From: Marsupella aquatica
Lineage: Eukaryota > Marchantiophyta
Direction of reading: 5' to 3'
Length of the DNA: 64,000 bases
Assembly (NCBI GenBank): GCA_973895155.1
Contig: OZ316897.1
Span: 9,300,001-9,364,000, forward strand
Below are positions 44,721 through 57,140 of this stretch, piece after piece. Below the pieces are notes generated by a model. That model did not search any database. It was not told where the DNA came from and saw only the letters and a list, made by a program, of their open reading frames with translations. A program made the position numbers and the translations under genes. How positions within the stretch are numbered: position 1 is the first letter of the stretch; each line of letters begins with the position of its first letter.

Positions 44721-46454
44721 TTCTAGTTATGAGACATAATTGTACTGGTGGGTAGATCTCATGGTCAAGGTTAAAGAGTTTGCAGTCTCCTAGTATCTCA
44801 TAGTCTCAAGGGATGTGCATTTGCGCATTTAGGTCAGAAAATTTGAGAAGGCGCATCAGTTAATTTGGGGCCTGGAGCTCAAAAATGCTGAGGCATCGTT
44901 GCGCATTAGCATTGTTCTGCCAAAGCGTTGTTGTGCCTTAGCGTCTCTATGTCTAGATACAATGTTTTTCTCCTTTGACAACTCTTCACATCTGATGATA
45001 ATAATACATACACACCAATGGTCCCGCATACTGTAGCAATACTCATCTTATCCTCCTATATATTCCCTTGCATTTCACTTTGTAGCATTGTGCTAGCCAA
45101 TTTGCAATGGAAATTACACCATATTCCTCTCTCCAATAATCCTACTGGCATATAGTCTTAGCATAACCAAATGTAAATTTGATCATTTCCACCAAGTCAT
45201 GGACAGCCAATCCACGTCTAGCCTTTGTACTTAACACCCAAGTTTGCACATAACTATTGTGCAGGTTCCTAACACGTAAGGAACCCAAAGATCTAATGGG
45301 TGAGGGCATTCTACTAAAATTCTTCCAAGTGAACTTGGTTTTTGGCTATACAGATTAATTTGTCAACATTCTAACAAAATATTTCTACTCCTTCCTAATT
45401 CAGCCAATTCCTCATATTGCAAGAACTTAATACATATCTTACACCATTGATTTAATTGACTAGAGCTAGCTCCTACTTTTTCACTTTCCCTCTTCTTAAA
45501 TTATGATAAGATTCTATCTATTTCTCTTGATTTAATTTATTTCTCTTTTAAAACTCAATTTCTTTCTTCCATAACTTAGAAAACCAACATATGTCTCTCC
45601 TAACTTCCTATGAAATTTTCTAATTTTACTTCCTTAATAATTACAAACTCCTCCTTCCTATAATTAACCCATACATGCATCTTTCTTTCATGGCCTTAAT
45701 TTTCCTTCTCCTTCTTATAGTGCAAAGGACTTCCTTCCTAATCAACTCCACAAATACTTAAAGTGCATCTTCTAAGTTGTATGGTCAAACATAAAATACA
45801 AGGATTGACCCTTCCTCTTTTACCCATCCGGGTAATGCTTTTAGGCCAAATCATCCTTCTATTTGACATCCACTGTTTATCTCTCTCTTGTACTTCTTCT
45901 CCAAGAGGTTTATTAATCAAAACTTTGACAAAGGCAACCGTTTTATATGGAAAATGGAGTTTTCCTCCATATTTATGTACCTTCATTCCTTAGTTAGAAA
46001 AAACAATTAACAACAATTTTTTTAACCTCTCCCCCAAACTACCCAATATTATTAATGTGCCCCCAAACAAAATTAGTTATCGATCCGTGCCCCATTTTGT
46101 ATTTATAGACCCCAGGCATGGGAAGCTCCTTCCAAAATCTCTAGTAACACGTTGAGCCACATCATGAGCTTTACTCACAAACAGGAACAGTGATATTTTC
46201 AAAAAAAAACAAACACAATTGTTTGTGTTTTCACATGCAAGCAAGAAAAAATAGTTATACCCAATAACAATAAAAAGACCAAAAAATAGAATGGTAAATT
46301 TTAGAACAACAAATAACTAGGTAAAACAAAGTTACCATTTTGATGTCTAGACTTCAGTGATATATCAGTGTTTGAAATCAAAATACAGCTTATATGTTTT
46401 TATTGACTGTATAATGTTTTTTGAAAAAACCAATCAATAGAAATGTAAATAGTT
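44721..46454. other. No supported gene, AT-rich
   Basis: Only short ORFs; the 82-codon minus ORF at 45738-45986 has no recognised domain. From 45400 to 46000 the plus strand is T/C-rich. Confidence 0.4.
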
Positions 46455-47130
46455 AGAACCCAATCTCTTTAGTATTGATGAAATTTGTCAATGTTAGATT
46501 CATTGAAAAGCTCAAGAAATTAGAAACTCATGACCTTTTTAGTACTTAATAAAATCTCTCAATGTCACACTTGTTGGAAAGCTTGAGGTACTGATAGATG
46601 AGCCTTAGTACTTGACTAAATCTATCAAAGTTAGTTTGTTGGAAAGCTAGAAAAATTGGTAAAAACATTATCGAGTCCTCAGTCCTTGATCAAAAAATTT
46701 CAATGTTAGGTTCATTTGAAAGCTAGCGAAATTTTAAAAATCATCATCTCTTTAGTTTTGACCAATACTCCCAATGTCACACATTAGAAAGCTAGTTCTC
46801 TTTAGGACTTGACAAAATCTGACATGAAATGTATCAATGTCGGGCTCAATGTTGGTAAGCTAGACTAATTCATGAATCTACGATCTTTGTAAAATTTGAC
46901 AAAATTTTCTCAATGTCACACTCATTGGAAATGCATAGAAATTCAAAAACTCATTTGGAACTTGAGAAAATTTGCCAATGTGAGGCTCATTGGGAACCTA
47001 AAAAACTTGGTAAACTCATGACTTCCTTGGTACTTGACTAAATGTACCAATGTGATGCGCATTCAAACCAAATGGAAATTCAGAAAATCATGATCTTGTT
47101 CTTTCTCATCTCTTAATGAAACCTTTTGTA
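46455..47130. repeat. Degenerate tandem repeat, 9-10 units of 63-76 bp
   Basis: Units start with a CAATGTYAGRYTCATTGGAA-like word and continue with AGCT, an 'aactcatgatctctttag' block and 'tacttgacaaaatct'. Starts were placed at 46489, 46560, 46625, 46701, 46772, 46835, 46911, 46976 and 47048. Spacing varies because of small indels. It is an old minisatellite in an AT-rich interval with no coding potential. Confidence 0.8.
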
Positions 47131-48480
47131 CTAAACACTTAGAAGCATTTTAGAAAATCAGATTATTGAGAATGAGTCTGACATTCATTGGAAAAAAAAT
47201 TCATTACTAACGAGATCATGGACCTTTAATATATTTTGTCCCCATAAGTTTAAGAAATGGGTTGAGGGCATTTGGACTCAAAATTTTCAAGTTACCTAAT
47301 AAAAAACGATAAGAGGAATGAAAAAAGAATCTGGAGAAGAAATTCATGTATTTTATATAATGTTTAAGTGGGATTACGTTCATAATTAGACAATGATTTC
47401 AGAACAAGTAAGAGATATATAATGAATTGCGGCATGGAAAGGATCCAAGATTGAAGTGATCTAGTAAACAATTAGCTTCAATGATGGTGATCATACAAGC
47501 AATTAAAAATTAGGGGGATGTAGAGTGAGCACGAATATAATTACAAATTCCTTCATCTTCCAAGTTGTTCCATGATCCCACATGCTTTGTTCACATACTC
47601 ATAAGTGGTCACGTAAGACTCATGCAACAAGGCATGAAACTTTGATACAACACTTACAAATATTTCCAAGGACTTGTCTTCTCATTTAATTTAAGAATCT
47701 CGATAGAGAGATGGGTCCACAAACTAATTGGGTATTTTCACCCCCCCAAACTTGTAATATATATTGTTTTTTGTTATTAAAAAGATTACCAAAGATAACT
47801 TCCTTGCAACTGGAGTTCTTCTCACTTCACTTGCAACGATTCTCCTTCCTCTCTTCATAAAATCCCTTTTATTATGCAAGGTCCCAATTAATTTAGTCAT
47901 TCATTGTCTAAATGTAAAACCATTCCTGAATCTGGTCCCTGATACCAAAAAATTGTTTGTAGTATAGGACTAGGAACATAAATCATCATTTAAGATCCAA
48001 TACTTGGTTAGTATTAGTTACGATTGGAAAAATAAATAAGGAATGGTTTGTAAGCTTTTAGCACTTGTGAACCATTAAGGTAATATAAATACAACAATGA
48101 GTCTTTTAATATAGATGCTCAACAAGGTATAGATTTAAATGTAACGGTTTGCTTAACATCATAAAAGAAATTAACAAAATGAGATAATTAACAAAAAACA
48201 AGGACAAATCTTGAGGTATGACGAGGGGTCTGAAAACAACCAAGGTAATTTCTTAACATCATTCCATTTGATGTGATATAAAGCAATAAATCCTAAAAAA
48301 ACAACAAATACTCTTAGGGTAGGATACAACACTAGAAATACATGGAAACTGAAAGATAAAGTGAAATTATCAAATGAGAAAAGAAAATGATTATTATTTC
48401 ATGATATTCTTTATGTTTGTACTTAGCTAATAATCTATTTTCCATTTATCAACTCCATGAAGCTGGATGATATACATAGA
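47131..48480. other. No supported gene, AT-rich
   Basis: Nothing recognised except short ORFs such as 47764-47967. The left part could contain the rest of the Copia element's 5' region, but no LTR or primer-binding site was identified. Confidence 0.4.
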
Positions 48481-48639
48481 GAATAAACAAATGTTGTACA
48501 CCATATGATCCTAATGGGAGAATTGTTGCAAGTTGTTATGTTATTGATAAGTAATATGTGTCTGGAAAATATGTCATAATCATGAATGTTGCAAACTTCA
48601 TAAGACTAGAGAATAATACTCTAATATGACATAATAAAT

Positions 48640-48850
48640 TAGGCCATATAATTTTCAAAAAAATAAAGAAATGAAAACCAAAGGAATGGTGCAAGGTTTG
48701 GAAAATTGTGACTTTGACCTAGAAAACATGCTAGAGGTAAATTCCTAAAAAGAGAAGCCAACAAAACACACAATATTTTGGATCTTATTCATTCAGATAT
48801 ATGTGGACCTAATACTTCACCATCATTCATATTAAGATTACTTATATTAC
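48640..48850 (+). mobile_element. Copia relic, GAG-pre-integrase and start of integrase
   Basis: Across two small frame changes the sequence reads NKLGHIIFKKI, EMKTKGMVQGLENCDFDL, KHARGKF and LDLIHSDICGPNTSPSF. The order and wording are those of the GAG-pre-integrase zinc-binding domain followed by the integrase core's first Asp (HSDxxGP) in Ty1/Copia elements. The copy is split at 48850 by LINE copy 2; the integrase text resumes at 56060. Confidence 0.75.
48834..48850. repeat. Left target-site duplication of LINE copy 2
   Basis: AAGATTACTTATATTAC, 17 bp, identical to 56060-56076. A few bases later both flanks share ATAAC (left copy has one extra G), so the duplication may have been 22 bp. 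Confidence 0.9.
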
Positions 48851-49332
48851 GATAACATATGTTGGACTGAACTGAGAGAACTGAGAGGGAGGAGAGAGCG
48901 GAGTGCTTTTGGTGGTTTGGCTATGGCCGCCGACCTTCTATGGACTCGCTATTGCGCCCTGTCTTCCTTGGCGTTAGACTGATCGTGACAATGATTCAGG
49001 TATGGCTCCCCTTGCTGTAACGCGAGCAGGACCTTGACAGGATCTGGGCTGACGAAACATGATCTGAGCGGGAACAAAAGACTAAGCAGGGAAAAACTGG
49101 GAAGCAACGCGCTTAGATCCGGGATACTCTTGGAGAAACAAGGGGTGCGCGAACTGCTGCCTCGAGTGGCAGTTTTAGCTTCGAGCATTGGCAAACCGGT
49201 CACTCTGTGAAGCAAAGGCTGCTTTACTTTCTGCTTTTGCTTTGCACGGTGGGACCTTCCGGCTGGGGCTTTTTGCAAGCACTTTGAGTGTGTTTAGATT
49301 GACGCTAATAACTTGAGATTTGATCTGACCAG

Positions 49333-51764
49333 ATGGAACATTTCGGGAGTTTGGGGATACGGACACAAACCGGCTATGGTCGGGGTCCGGGGCGTGGGTC
49401 TACTTTGTATTCAGAGGTGGGCCCTTTTCACGGGAGTTGGACGATGGAGGCTGCAGGAGAAGGACGGGCTGCATCAACTCTGAATGCAAACACCACTTCA
49501 GTAGTGGATAGGAGCAGACGTATAGGTGAAACAGCAGATAACACGAGATTCTCTTTACAAGATGCTAGGGGCGGACCGAAGGCTGCTCCTTTTGATCTGT
49601 ATGGCCACCCGGAAGGAAGAAATCTAACTACAGAAAAAGAAAAAGGAAACTGGCCTAGCAGCAGAAAATTCATTCCCCGCTCTGGACATTCATGGGCGGA
49701 TCAGATGGACCTGGACATACAAGAGGCAGAGGCAGCGGTGGCATTAGAATTACAAGGTCAGCAACCCTCGCGGCCAGAACATTCCTATCGAGCGAGCGAG
49801 AGAGTGGCACCTGAGAACTCTGACCCGGGTGTGCGATTCCCTGCTGCTGGTAGTGTCCAGTAGAGATCGGGTGGGAGCCAATGGCTACCGGAGGAGACAC
49901 GACCACTACAGAGAGGCAGGCGGCAATCAGACTGGAATGACTCAAGATTTGATCATACTAACGAAGCGGATTATGATGGGGTCTCGGAGGAACCCTCGAA
50001 TACATGTTTGGAAATGTTGAGGAAAATTGCAATCAGCTCCACTGGTGACTGGCCTAACACGTTACACACCAGAATCCAATGGTCCATTGAGGAGGCTACT
50101 CTCTCTATTACCAAACTATACAACTGCACCATGATGTGTTATTTTACGGATCGCCCCCTTCTCTTACCGGCCTTTCGTGACTGGGCCGAATCGGTCTTCA
50201 TTCGGGGCCTGGGCTGGCCGATAACTCAGATCAAATTTTCCGGTAAGAATTTCTATGTGATCACATTTGAATTCCCTTAGCACCGTGATTCGGCCTTGGA
50301 GCTGGCGCCCTTTTTTATGGATAGGAAATTTGTGTTTACCTTCCCGTGGGAGCCCTCCTTTGATGCAAGCAGTGACTCCTACACCAAGCTGCCGGTCTGG
50401 ATTGAGCTACCATTCAGAGCGTTAGTACTCGAGAGCTGCAGGAAAAGGATTGCAGAGTCATTTGGGAAAGTTCTATATTACATTCAGGGCGATGAGCGCA
50501 GCTCCTTCCCTCATGATAGGGCTTGCATTTTGTGGGACACTGGACGGGAGGTTCCGCGGTGCGTCGGAGTGGATATTACGGAGGGCATCACGATCTGGCA
50601 GCCGGTCATATTTAGGAATATACCGTATCATTGTTTTAAATGCAACCAAAAGGGTCACTTGGCAAGGGACTATAAAGCCCTTGAGGAGGAGGAGAACACT
50701 TCTAAAGGCAAAGAAATAAACAGGGACAACAGGTCAAGGGAGACGGAGGGTGACAACAATAAATTAAAGAAGCCAGGATGGCGGCGGAAACCTTGGCTGG
50801 CGGCAGTCAAAGGCACTCTACGAACCCCAACTTGCAACGTCAAGACACCGGCTTTGATGCAGGAAGTGACGCTACCACCACGATAGAGGATACACGACAA
50901 CAGCGGCCCCGGTCTGCAAGGAGGGCGGATCACTTGGCTGCTATTAGAGAGGAAAGCGAACACAGAGAAGCGAAGGGAATGAATGACTCTCAAGACACGG
51001 TGTTGGCGACCGAAGTCGGGAGACACGTTGACACGGCGGATATAGCAGCTCCAAGGACGAGGAGTGGTGCAGGCAACACGCGCAATCATTGAACTCAATC
51101 CTCTTCCAGGTTTTCGCCCCCTCATGCTGTCAATAGGGAGCTTCACGTGCCTGCTAGAGCCAACAACGATCAGAATCTGAGCTATAGTCCACATGGCGGC
51201 GCTTTGCTCTCTACTGGCGAATTGGACCCGGGTGCTTGGCCTGCCTTGATTGGTGAGGACTCTTGTGCAATACGGCCGACTGCTGGCGACGACAGGTCTT
51301 GAGGTGCTTCACCCAGCAACTCACTACAATTGGGTCCATCAAGAGTCAAGGATTTATCAGCAATTGATGAATATGAAGCTGCACACGACGGTAGTGGCGA
51401 CGAGGAGAATACATCCTATCAGGGGGGCTCTGACATTGAGATGTCTGAATATGAAGATAACATTACTAAAAGCCAACTGAAGAAAGAAAGAGCGCGTAAG
51501 CTTGAGTTACGAACTCCTCCATCGGTGCCAAAAAAGGATGGTTCAGGGAAGGAGAATAAGAAGGTCAGATCGCTACAATATCCGGATGTTGGGACATCGC
51601 GCTCTCCCTATCGGAATCGGCTATCTCTGGAGATCTTGCCTGGGAGGGACAATAGGCAGACTGCTTAGTCGCTGGACGGAGGGGGAACTTTACGGGGTGC
51701 CGGGCGGGACTTCTCGGAGAACAGATTCTCCCCGAGAAGCTCAATGTCGGGCTCCCTGAAATGA
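49333..51764 (+). pseudogene. LINE copy 2 ORF1 (DUF4283-like, CCHC zinc knuckle)
   Basis: Same architecture as copy 1 ORF1. Shared with copy 1: TAG at 49861-49863 and Tyr in place of the last zinc-knuckle Cys (knuckle at 50632-50673). Private lesions: TAG at 50278-50280 (GAG in copy 1), a 5-bp insertion near 50765, TGA near 51089-51091, TGA near 51299-51303 (CGA in copy 1) and TAG at 51666-51668 (CAG in copy 1). The T run that is short in copy 1 is full length here, and the copy 1 TGA near the end is CGA here. Confidence 0.85.
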
Positions 51765-51808
51765 CTAACTAACATGCGCTGATTCGGGGGGGCACGATTG
51801 AGACCAAT

Positions 51809-54800
51809 ATGTGTGCATTACTTTCGTTTGCCTCCTGGAATGTCTGCGGCCTCTGTGACCCTAATCGCAAGCAGATCATCAAGAATTGGATCACGTCATT
51901 GAAAATACCACTTACAGCACTAGCACTACAGGAAGTTAAGGCAGACCAATTTAGACTTGACATAGCCTTAAGGGCTATTCTACCCAACTATCAACATTTT
52001 TCTTCCTCCCCCGATGAAGGTCGTGGGGGGACATCTCTTTTGCTTCACCCCTCGCTCAGGGTGATCCAAGCTGGGCTTTTAGACAAGGGTAGGGCAGTAT
52101 GGGCGAGAGTGGAACACTAGGAAGGAAAGTTTGGATTGGTGAGTGTGTATGCCCCCAATACGGCGCGGGAGAGGGCATTGCTCTGGCATGATTTGAAGGT
52201 CTTGCTGCCTCAAGACAACTGGATTATGTGTGGCGATTTTAACATGACCGAAAGAAGTGACGACTCCACGGGCCCTTCTCCCCTTCTTCGTGGGCGTGAG
52301 GAGGAATTCTGGAGATTTCTGAAAATGCGATTTGACTTCGCGGATGCGATCAGTATCAGCCAGAAATGCACTGGTGCGCACTACACGTGGAGAAGGATCA
52401 TCAACGGCCGACTAATACAATCACGGCTCGACCGGTTCTACTTTAGCGAACGAGGATGGTGGGCTGGAAGTGTAGCAGAATTAATGCACGAGGGGAGCTC
52501 GGCACTCTCAGATCACGACCCCTGTATCCTAAGATGCCGTCTTTCAGATCCGATTACTAATGACAACCAACGGAAGTCTTCATATTTCAAAGCAAATGCT
52601 GGTCTCCTTCACGATGTTGCCAATTTAGAGAGGCTTAGGTCCGCCTGGATAGGGGCTGCTGATGTTGAGGTGGACCCACACCTCAGGTTTTATCGTGCGA
52701 GTTGGCGACTCAGGCAGGAGTATGTGGAATTGCAACAAAAGTCTTCAAACGGTGAGGCGGAAGTGACGCACCTTAGAGAGCGGCTCCGAGCTTTGAAACT
52801 AGAACTTCTAGACAATTACTCATATGACAATCTGAAAGATTTTGCTACCACGGAAGAACAGGTTAGGGTCGTGGAGCATGAGGCTGCTTCGCAAGGCAGA
52901 CTCCTTGCACGAATCAGATGGCTGGGGCAAGGGGATGGCCGTCTAAATTTTATTTTGCTACGCTTAAGACCAAGCGTATGAGAGAGACGACGACAAGACG
53001 ATCACACAGGAACAGTTAATGATGGCAAAAATTGAAAAGCAATTCTCGGCACTATATGAGGCACAAGGGGAAGCGAGACGAAGTGAGTCTGGGGAGGTTC
53101 TTGCAGCTAGGAGGCAACTTTTCTCCAACATCGGGAAGGCACTGTCAGCCGCTGAAATCTCCAAATTAGAGCAACCACCGACAATGGAAGAAGTGAAGGA
53201 TACTCTGTGGTCTTTTCCGGAAGACAAAGCACCTGGACCGAACGGTCTTACAGCGGAAGTATTTAAGATGTGTTGGGACTTCATCAAAGACGACCTGGTA
53301 AGCATGATTTTAGCATTCTGGAGGACTGGCAAACTGGTGGGCAATATGAAGTCAGGCATTATCAAGCTGATACCCAAGAAGGCAGATAAAAGGCGGCTCA
53401 AGGATTGGCGACCTCTCACAATGCTTAACACGACATACAAGATAATCGCCAAACTTCTAGCCCAACGTCTGAAGCCACTGCTGAATAAATTAATCAGCCC
53501 ACAGCAGACTGGCTTTATCCCCGGTCGACACATTCTTGAGAACATTTCCACGGCCTGGCTTATAGTGGACTCGGTAAGTATAAAGAGGCAAGAATCACTG
53601 TTCCTCAAGCTTGACTTTGAGAAAGCTTTCGATAGAGTCAATCACTCATACATTTGGGAAGCTATGCATCTATTGGGCTTGGGGAGCCACTACATCATGC
53701 TGGTCCGTTCTTTGGTTACCGGGGCCAGCTCCAAGATCCACATTAATGGGCTCTTCTCTAAGGAAATCAGAATGCTGAGGGGGGTCCGTCAGGGCTGCCC
53801 GCTTTCGCCCTTACTATTTGTACTATCGACTCAGCCATTCATGGATTTTTTAGACACAGAAATTGCACATGGCGCCTTGAGAGGCCTTCAAATATCGGAG
53901 ACTTTGACCATATGCTATAGGTTCTTCGCTGACGATCTCGGGATGTTTATTCCTGCTACTCGAGAGGATTTCTATGGGGCACGACAGGCGATTGAATGCT
54001 ACGAGCTGGCATCCGGGGCCAAATTGAATCTGCACAAGTCAACTGTTATACCTCTCGCACTCCAGGAGATACCGGATTGGCTACGGGAGACTGGATGCAC
54101 CATCAACAGGAAAGGGGAAATTCAGAAATATCTGGGTGCTCCTTTGGGCTAGGGGATTCAGGTCTCTCGGATTCATACGTTCTGCCTTGATCAAATAGAA
54201 TCCAGGCTCTCTACATGGGCCACCCGGTTCTTATCCTTCACCGGTCGCACTATTCTGGTGAAGCATGTTCTCCAAGCGGTACCCATTTATCACATGATGT
54301 TCTTACATTCGTCGAATGCTTTGGCTAAGAAGATGGTGGCTCTCTATAGAGATTTTCTCTGGGGCTATAATGCAAAAGGCGGGAGAAAGGTGCCATTGGT
54401 AGCGTGGAAGACCCTAGCACGCCCCAAGGTGGATGGTGGGTTGGGCTTCAAGGAGTTTAGGTGCCACTCAAACACACTTTTAGTACAATGGTTCTATAAG
54501 GCACTGGACAACCCAACCACAGAATGGGCTCAACTATATTACGCGAATCTGAAAATGGCAAAATGGCGCAATCACAAGACAATTAGAAGGAATGGCTACT
54601 TATTTTCTGACAGACTCTTACTCTGCTATCCTTGGTCCTTCAGCGGATTGAGTTACACTGGCAATCTCTGGAAAGCCTGGGAGGCTCTACGTTCACATTT
54701 GCTTTTTTCACCAAATGGAGGTGCTGTGGCTGACTGGTGGAGCATTGACGACATCGCCAGGAGCCTAGCTAGAAGGATTTCAGGACCTACCAGAAGACAA

Positions 54801-55731
54801 GAAAGGACAATTGGTCCGGATCTGTGGACATATGGGACTACGCAAGATCTCGGATCTAAGGAGGTGGGGATGCAACCCTTCTGAGTATGCACGCCAGAAG
54901 CTTAATAAGATGAGGGGCTTGGATCAGGAGGTGGGGGAACTCTGCTTATCCTTTGTGAGAAAAATTAAAAGATATACAGGGGAAAAGGGGGCCGGATCTT
55001 CCGCAGCATGTTGGGTCTGGGCCAACAAGAAGGAGAGGATGAGGCACTTTTCCATACCCAATGCTAGAGTATATCAATTACTACGCACCAAAGGTAGCGA
55101 TTCTTCCAGGCTCAACCGGATCTGGTCTCTCCAACTATCGGATCGAGAGTGGAGCAAGCTCTGGAACTCACTGTGGATGTCAGACCTTTCCACGAAGTCT
55201 CGTACATTTATATGGCGTGTGATTGCACAAGGGCTCTTCACAAATGTTCGGGCACTGAAGATGGGTAAGTCGGATGGTACTTGTGGCTTGTGCCCTAACG
55301 TTCCTGAGACCATTCCTCACATTTTCTTTACTTGCAAGCTTGCAAGAAAAGGTTGGGCACTTGTTGCCGAAACGTTCCCTGATCTGATCACTTGGCCTGC
55401 CGAGGAGCTGAAAGTTATGATGGAGGCTTTTGCTGGACGCAGTCTTGCTCGATCCTTGATAGTCTTCATGGTTTATCAAGTACTATGGCATATTTGGCTA
55501 GCCAGGAATGAGAGTGTATTTAACAATGGTAGAAGTAGGAAATTTGATCTGCTACAGATCTTTTCAGAAATGATTGACCAAATACATGGACTATGTGAAG
55601 ACTCTGGCCCCTGCAACCGGCGCACGTGGCTATTGCGGACCAAGGAAGAAAACGTCATAGAACGTCTGAACTGGATTTCGATCGAGACCGGAGGCACGGT
55701 TCACACTATCTCTCTCGGACTAATGCCATGA
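51809..55731 (+). pseudogene. LINE copy 2 ORF2 (APE endonuclease, reverse transcriptase, zf-RVT)
   Basis: The domains match copy 1 ORF2. The endonuclease GDFN Asp is preserved (52235-52237), the RT FADD box is at 53925-53936, and zf-RVT (CGLCPNVPETIPHIFFTC) is near the end. Lesions: TAG at 52118-52120 (CAG in copy 1), a one-base loss near 52937, a deletion of about 22 bp after 52987, TAG at 54150-54152 (TGG in copy 1) and a 4-bp insertion near 54770. The frame then stays open from 54811 to the natural TGA at 55729-55731. It is therefore less damaged in the endonuclease than copy 1, and damaged between the RT and zf-RVT domains. Confidence 0.9.
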
Positions 55732-56059
55732 ATTTACACCTTGTCCACTCTTTGACAGGGCCACTCTCCCCTGCTTTGGTCTTTTCCCTGGTTGGGTTGT
55801 CAGGGGTCGAGCTGCTGCTCCTATTCGCTGTTGATTTTCTAGGCTCACTGACCTGAAATGCGAATTCTAGGACTCGTCACGGGTGCCTTAGAAGTATCGA
55901 TAAATTTCAGCTTGGACCCGTCACGATTGCAATAGAAGTAGTGTGCTCTTTAGCGGCCTTGTAGTGTTCCCCTTGGGCTCTGGCTTGCCCTTTCTGGGCG
56001 TCTTTGTTGCCTTTTTGGCCCCCTTTCCCGTAGGGTTTTGCGGGTTTTATTTTTAAAAA

Positions 56060-56076
56060 AAGATTACTTATATTAC
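56060..56076. repeat. Right target-site duplication of LINE copy 2
   Basis: Identical 17-bp match to 48834-48850, following the short A tail. Confidence 0.9.
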
Positions 56077-56160
56077 ATAACTTTCATTGATGATCATTCC
56101 AAATAACAATCATATATCTTTGAAACAAAAATATGAAACATTTTTAAAATAAAAATATAT
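56062..56160 (+). mobile_element. Copia relic, integrase continued
   Basis: Immediately after the LINE the frame reads DYLYYITFIDDHSK, a stop, then QSYIFETKI. This is the segment with the second conserved Asp region (TFIDDxS) of Copia integrases and directly continues the text broken at 48850. Beyond 56160 the match is lost. Confidence 0.7.
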
Positions 56161-56222
56161 AAAGAGTTTATTAAGATCCAAAGAGTTTATTAAGATCCAA
56201 AAATATAAAGAGTTTATTTATA
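56155..56222. repeat. Short tandem repeat, 'aagagtttattaagatcc' unit
   Basis: Two adjacent copies of AAAGAGTTTATTAAGATCC followed by a partial third. AT-rich, no function seen. Confidence 0.7.
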
Positions 56223-57140
56223 TGCGCGATAGGATCCGGGTTGGGGGCCAAACGTTTAGGGACCAAAGTTGGTCCGGGGGTGGCAGGGCTCCAAAAGCAT
56301 ATATGAGGGGAGTGGAGCCGAAGTCGTGAGCCGCGACGGTCGCGACACTAAGGGAAACCGCCAAACGGAAATGGCGATATCTTCCCAACGGGAAGTCCAT
56401 TGGAGGACTTCTTGGGTGCGTTGGAAAGCTCTTGAGGAGGGCTCAGCTGGGTCTAGGGGTACCTTGGGGTCTCAGGGTTTGAGGGTGTTAACTCACCCGC
56501 TTGCCAAATCTTGCCGAACAGCAGCCAAGCCGCGTTCAGTCTCCCAAGGGAGCTTGCGTTGGGGAGGCAAGGCCAAGTAGGTATGGAGGTTGAGTTCCAA
56601 GGGTGCTCTGTCCCTAGACCATCGGTGAGGTGAACCGGGAGTTGGATTTTAGGGTCGGGGCCATTATGGTCCCGACGTGTTGGGACAAGCTTAGGACAAG
56701 CTACGCTATTTGGGCCATGAGCATGTCCTGGGGTCAGGGCGGTCAGTGGGTGATGGATAGGTACGAGGGGGAACCCGGGCCACGCCCAAGGAAGGAGTTG
56801 TCCTGGACGGACAGTGGGTGTGGGCTCTAGTTCCGGCTTATGGCATCGGGAGGACCTATCACTGACCTATTTACCAACGTCTATTGAGCTTGAGTAGGAT
56901 GCTAGACTTGGCGAGTTCTAGATCCCGAAGGATTACTTACCGAGGATCTTGGTTGCTTGTGCAGATAGGGAGGACCGTTGAGTAGCGGTCGTGTTAGAGA
57001 GCAAGCGCGGCTTTGTATGGGAGGGGCCGTTGGCGGTGCAAGGAGCACTAGGTTGCTTGCTTGAGGTATTCCGTGGAGGCGTTCGGGCACCAAGGGCACT
57101 TAGTGTGAGTGTTGGGATTGGTGAGGGCACTGGGTGGCTA
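56223..57140. mobile_element. GC-rich block, possible solo LTR or retroelement fragment
   Basis: An abrupt change from about 30 percent to well over 50 percent GC, bounded on both sides by AT-rich DNA. It contains GCCGCGACGGTCGCGAC (an inverted repeat near 56326-56345) and many G-rich runs. ORFs over it have no domain. Long terminal repeats of plant Gypsy elements can look like this, but no TG..CA ends or target duplication were established. Confidence 0.35.

Larger units (their letters stand above)
48859..56059 (+). mobile_element. L1-type LINE retrotransposon, copy 2
   Basis: Full-length, with the same structure as copy 1: 5' UTR 48859-49332, ORF1 49333-51764 (broken), ORF2 51809-55731 (broken), a 3' UTR ending 'gggttttgcgggttttat' at 56050 and a short A tail. 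It is flanked by a perfect 17-bp target-site duplication and nested in a Copia integrase. The perfect duplication suggests a younger insertion than copy 1. Its lesions differ from those of copy 1, so the two were disabled separately after copying. Confidence 0.95.
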
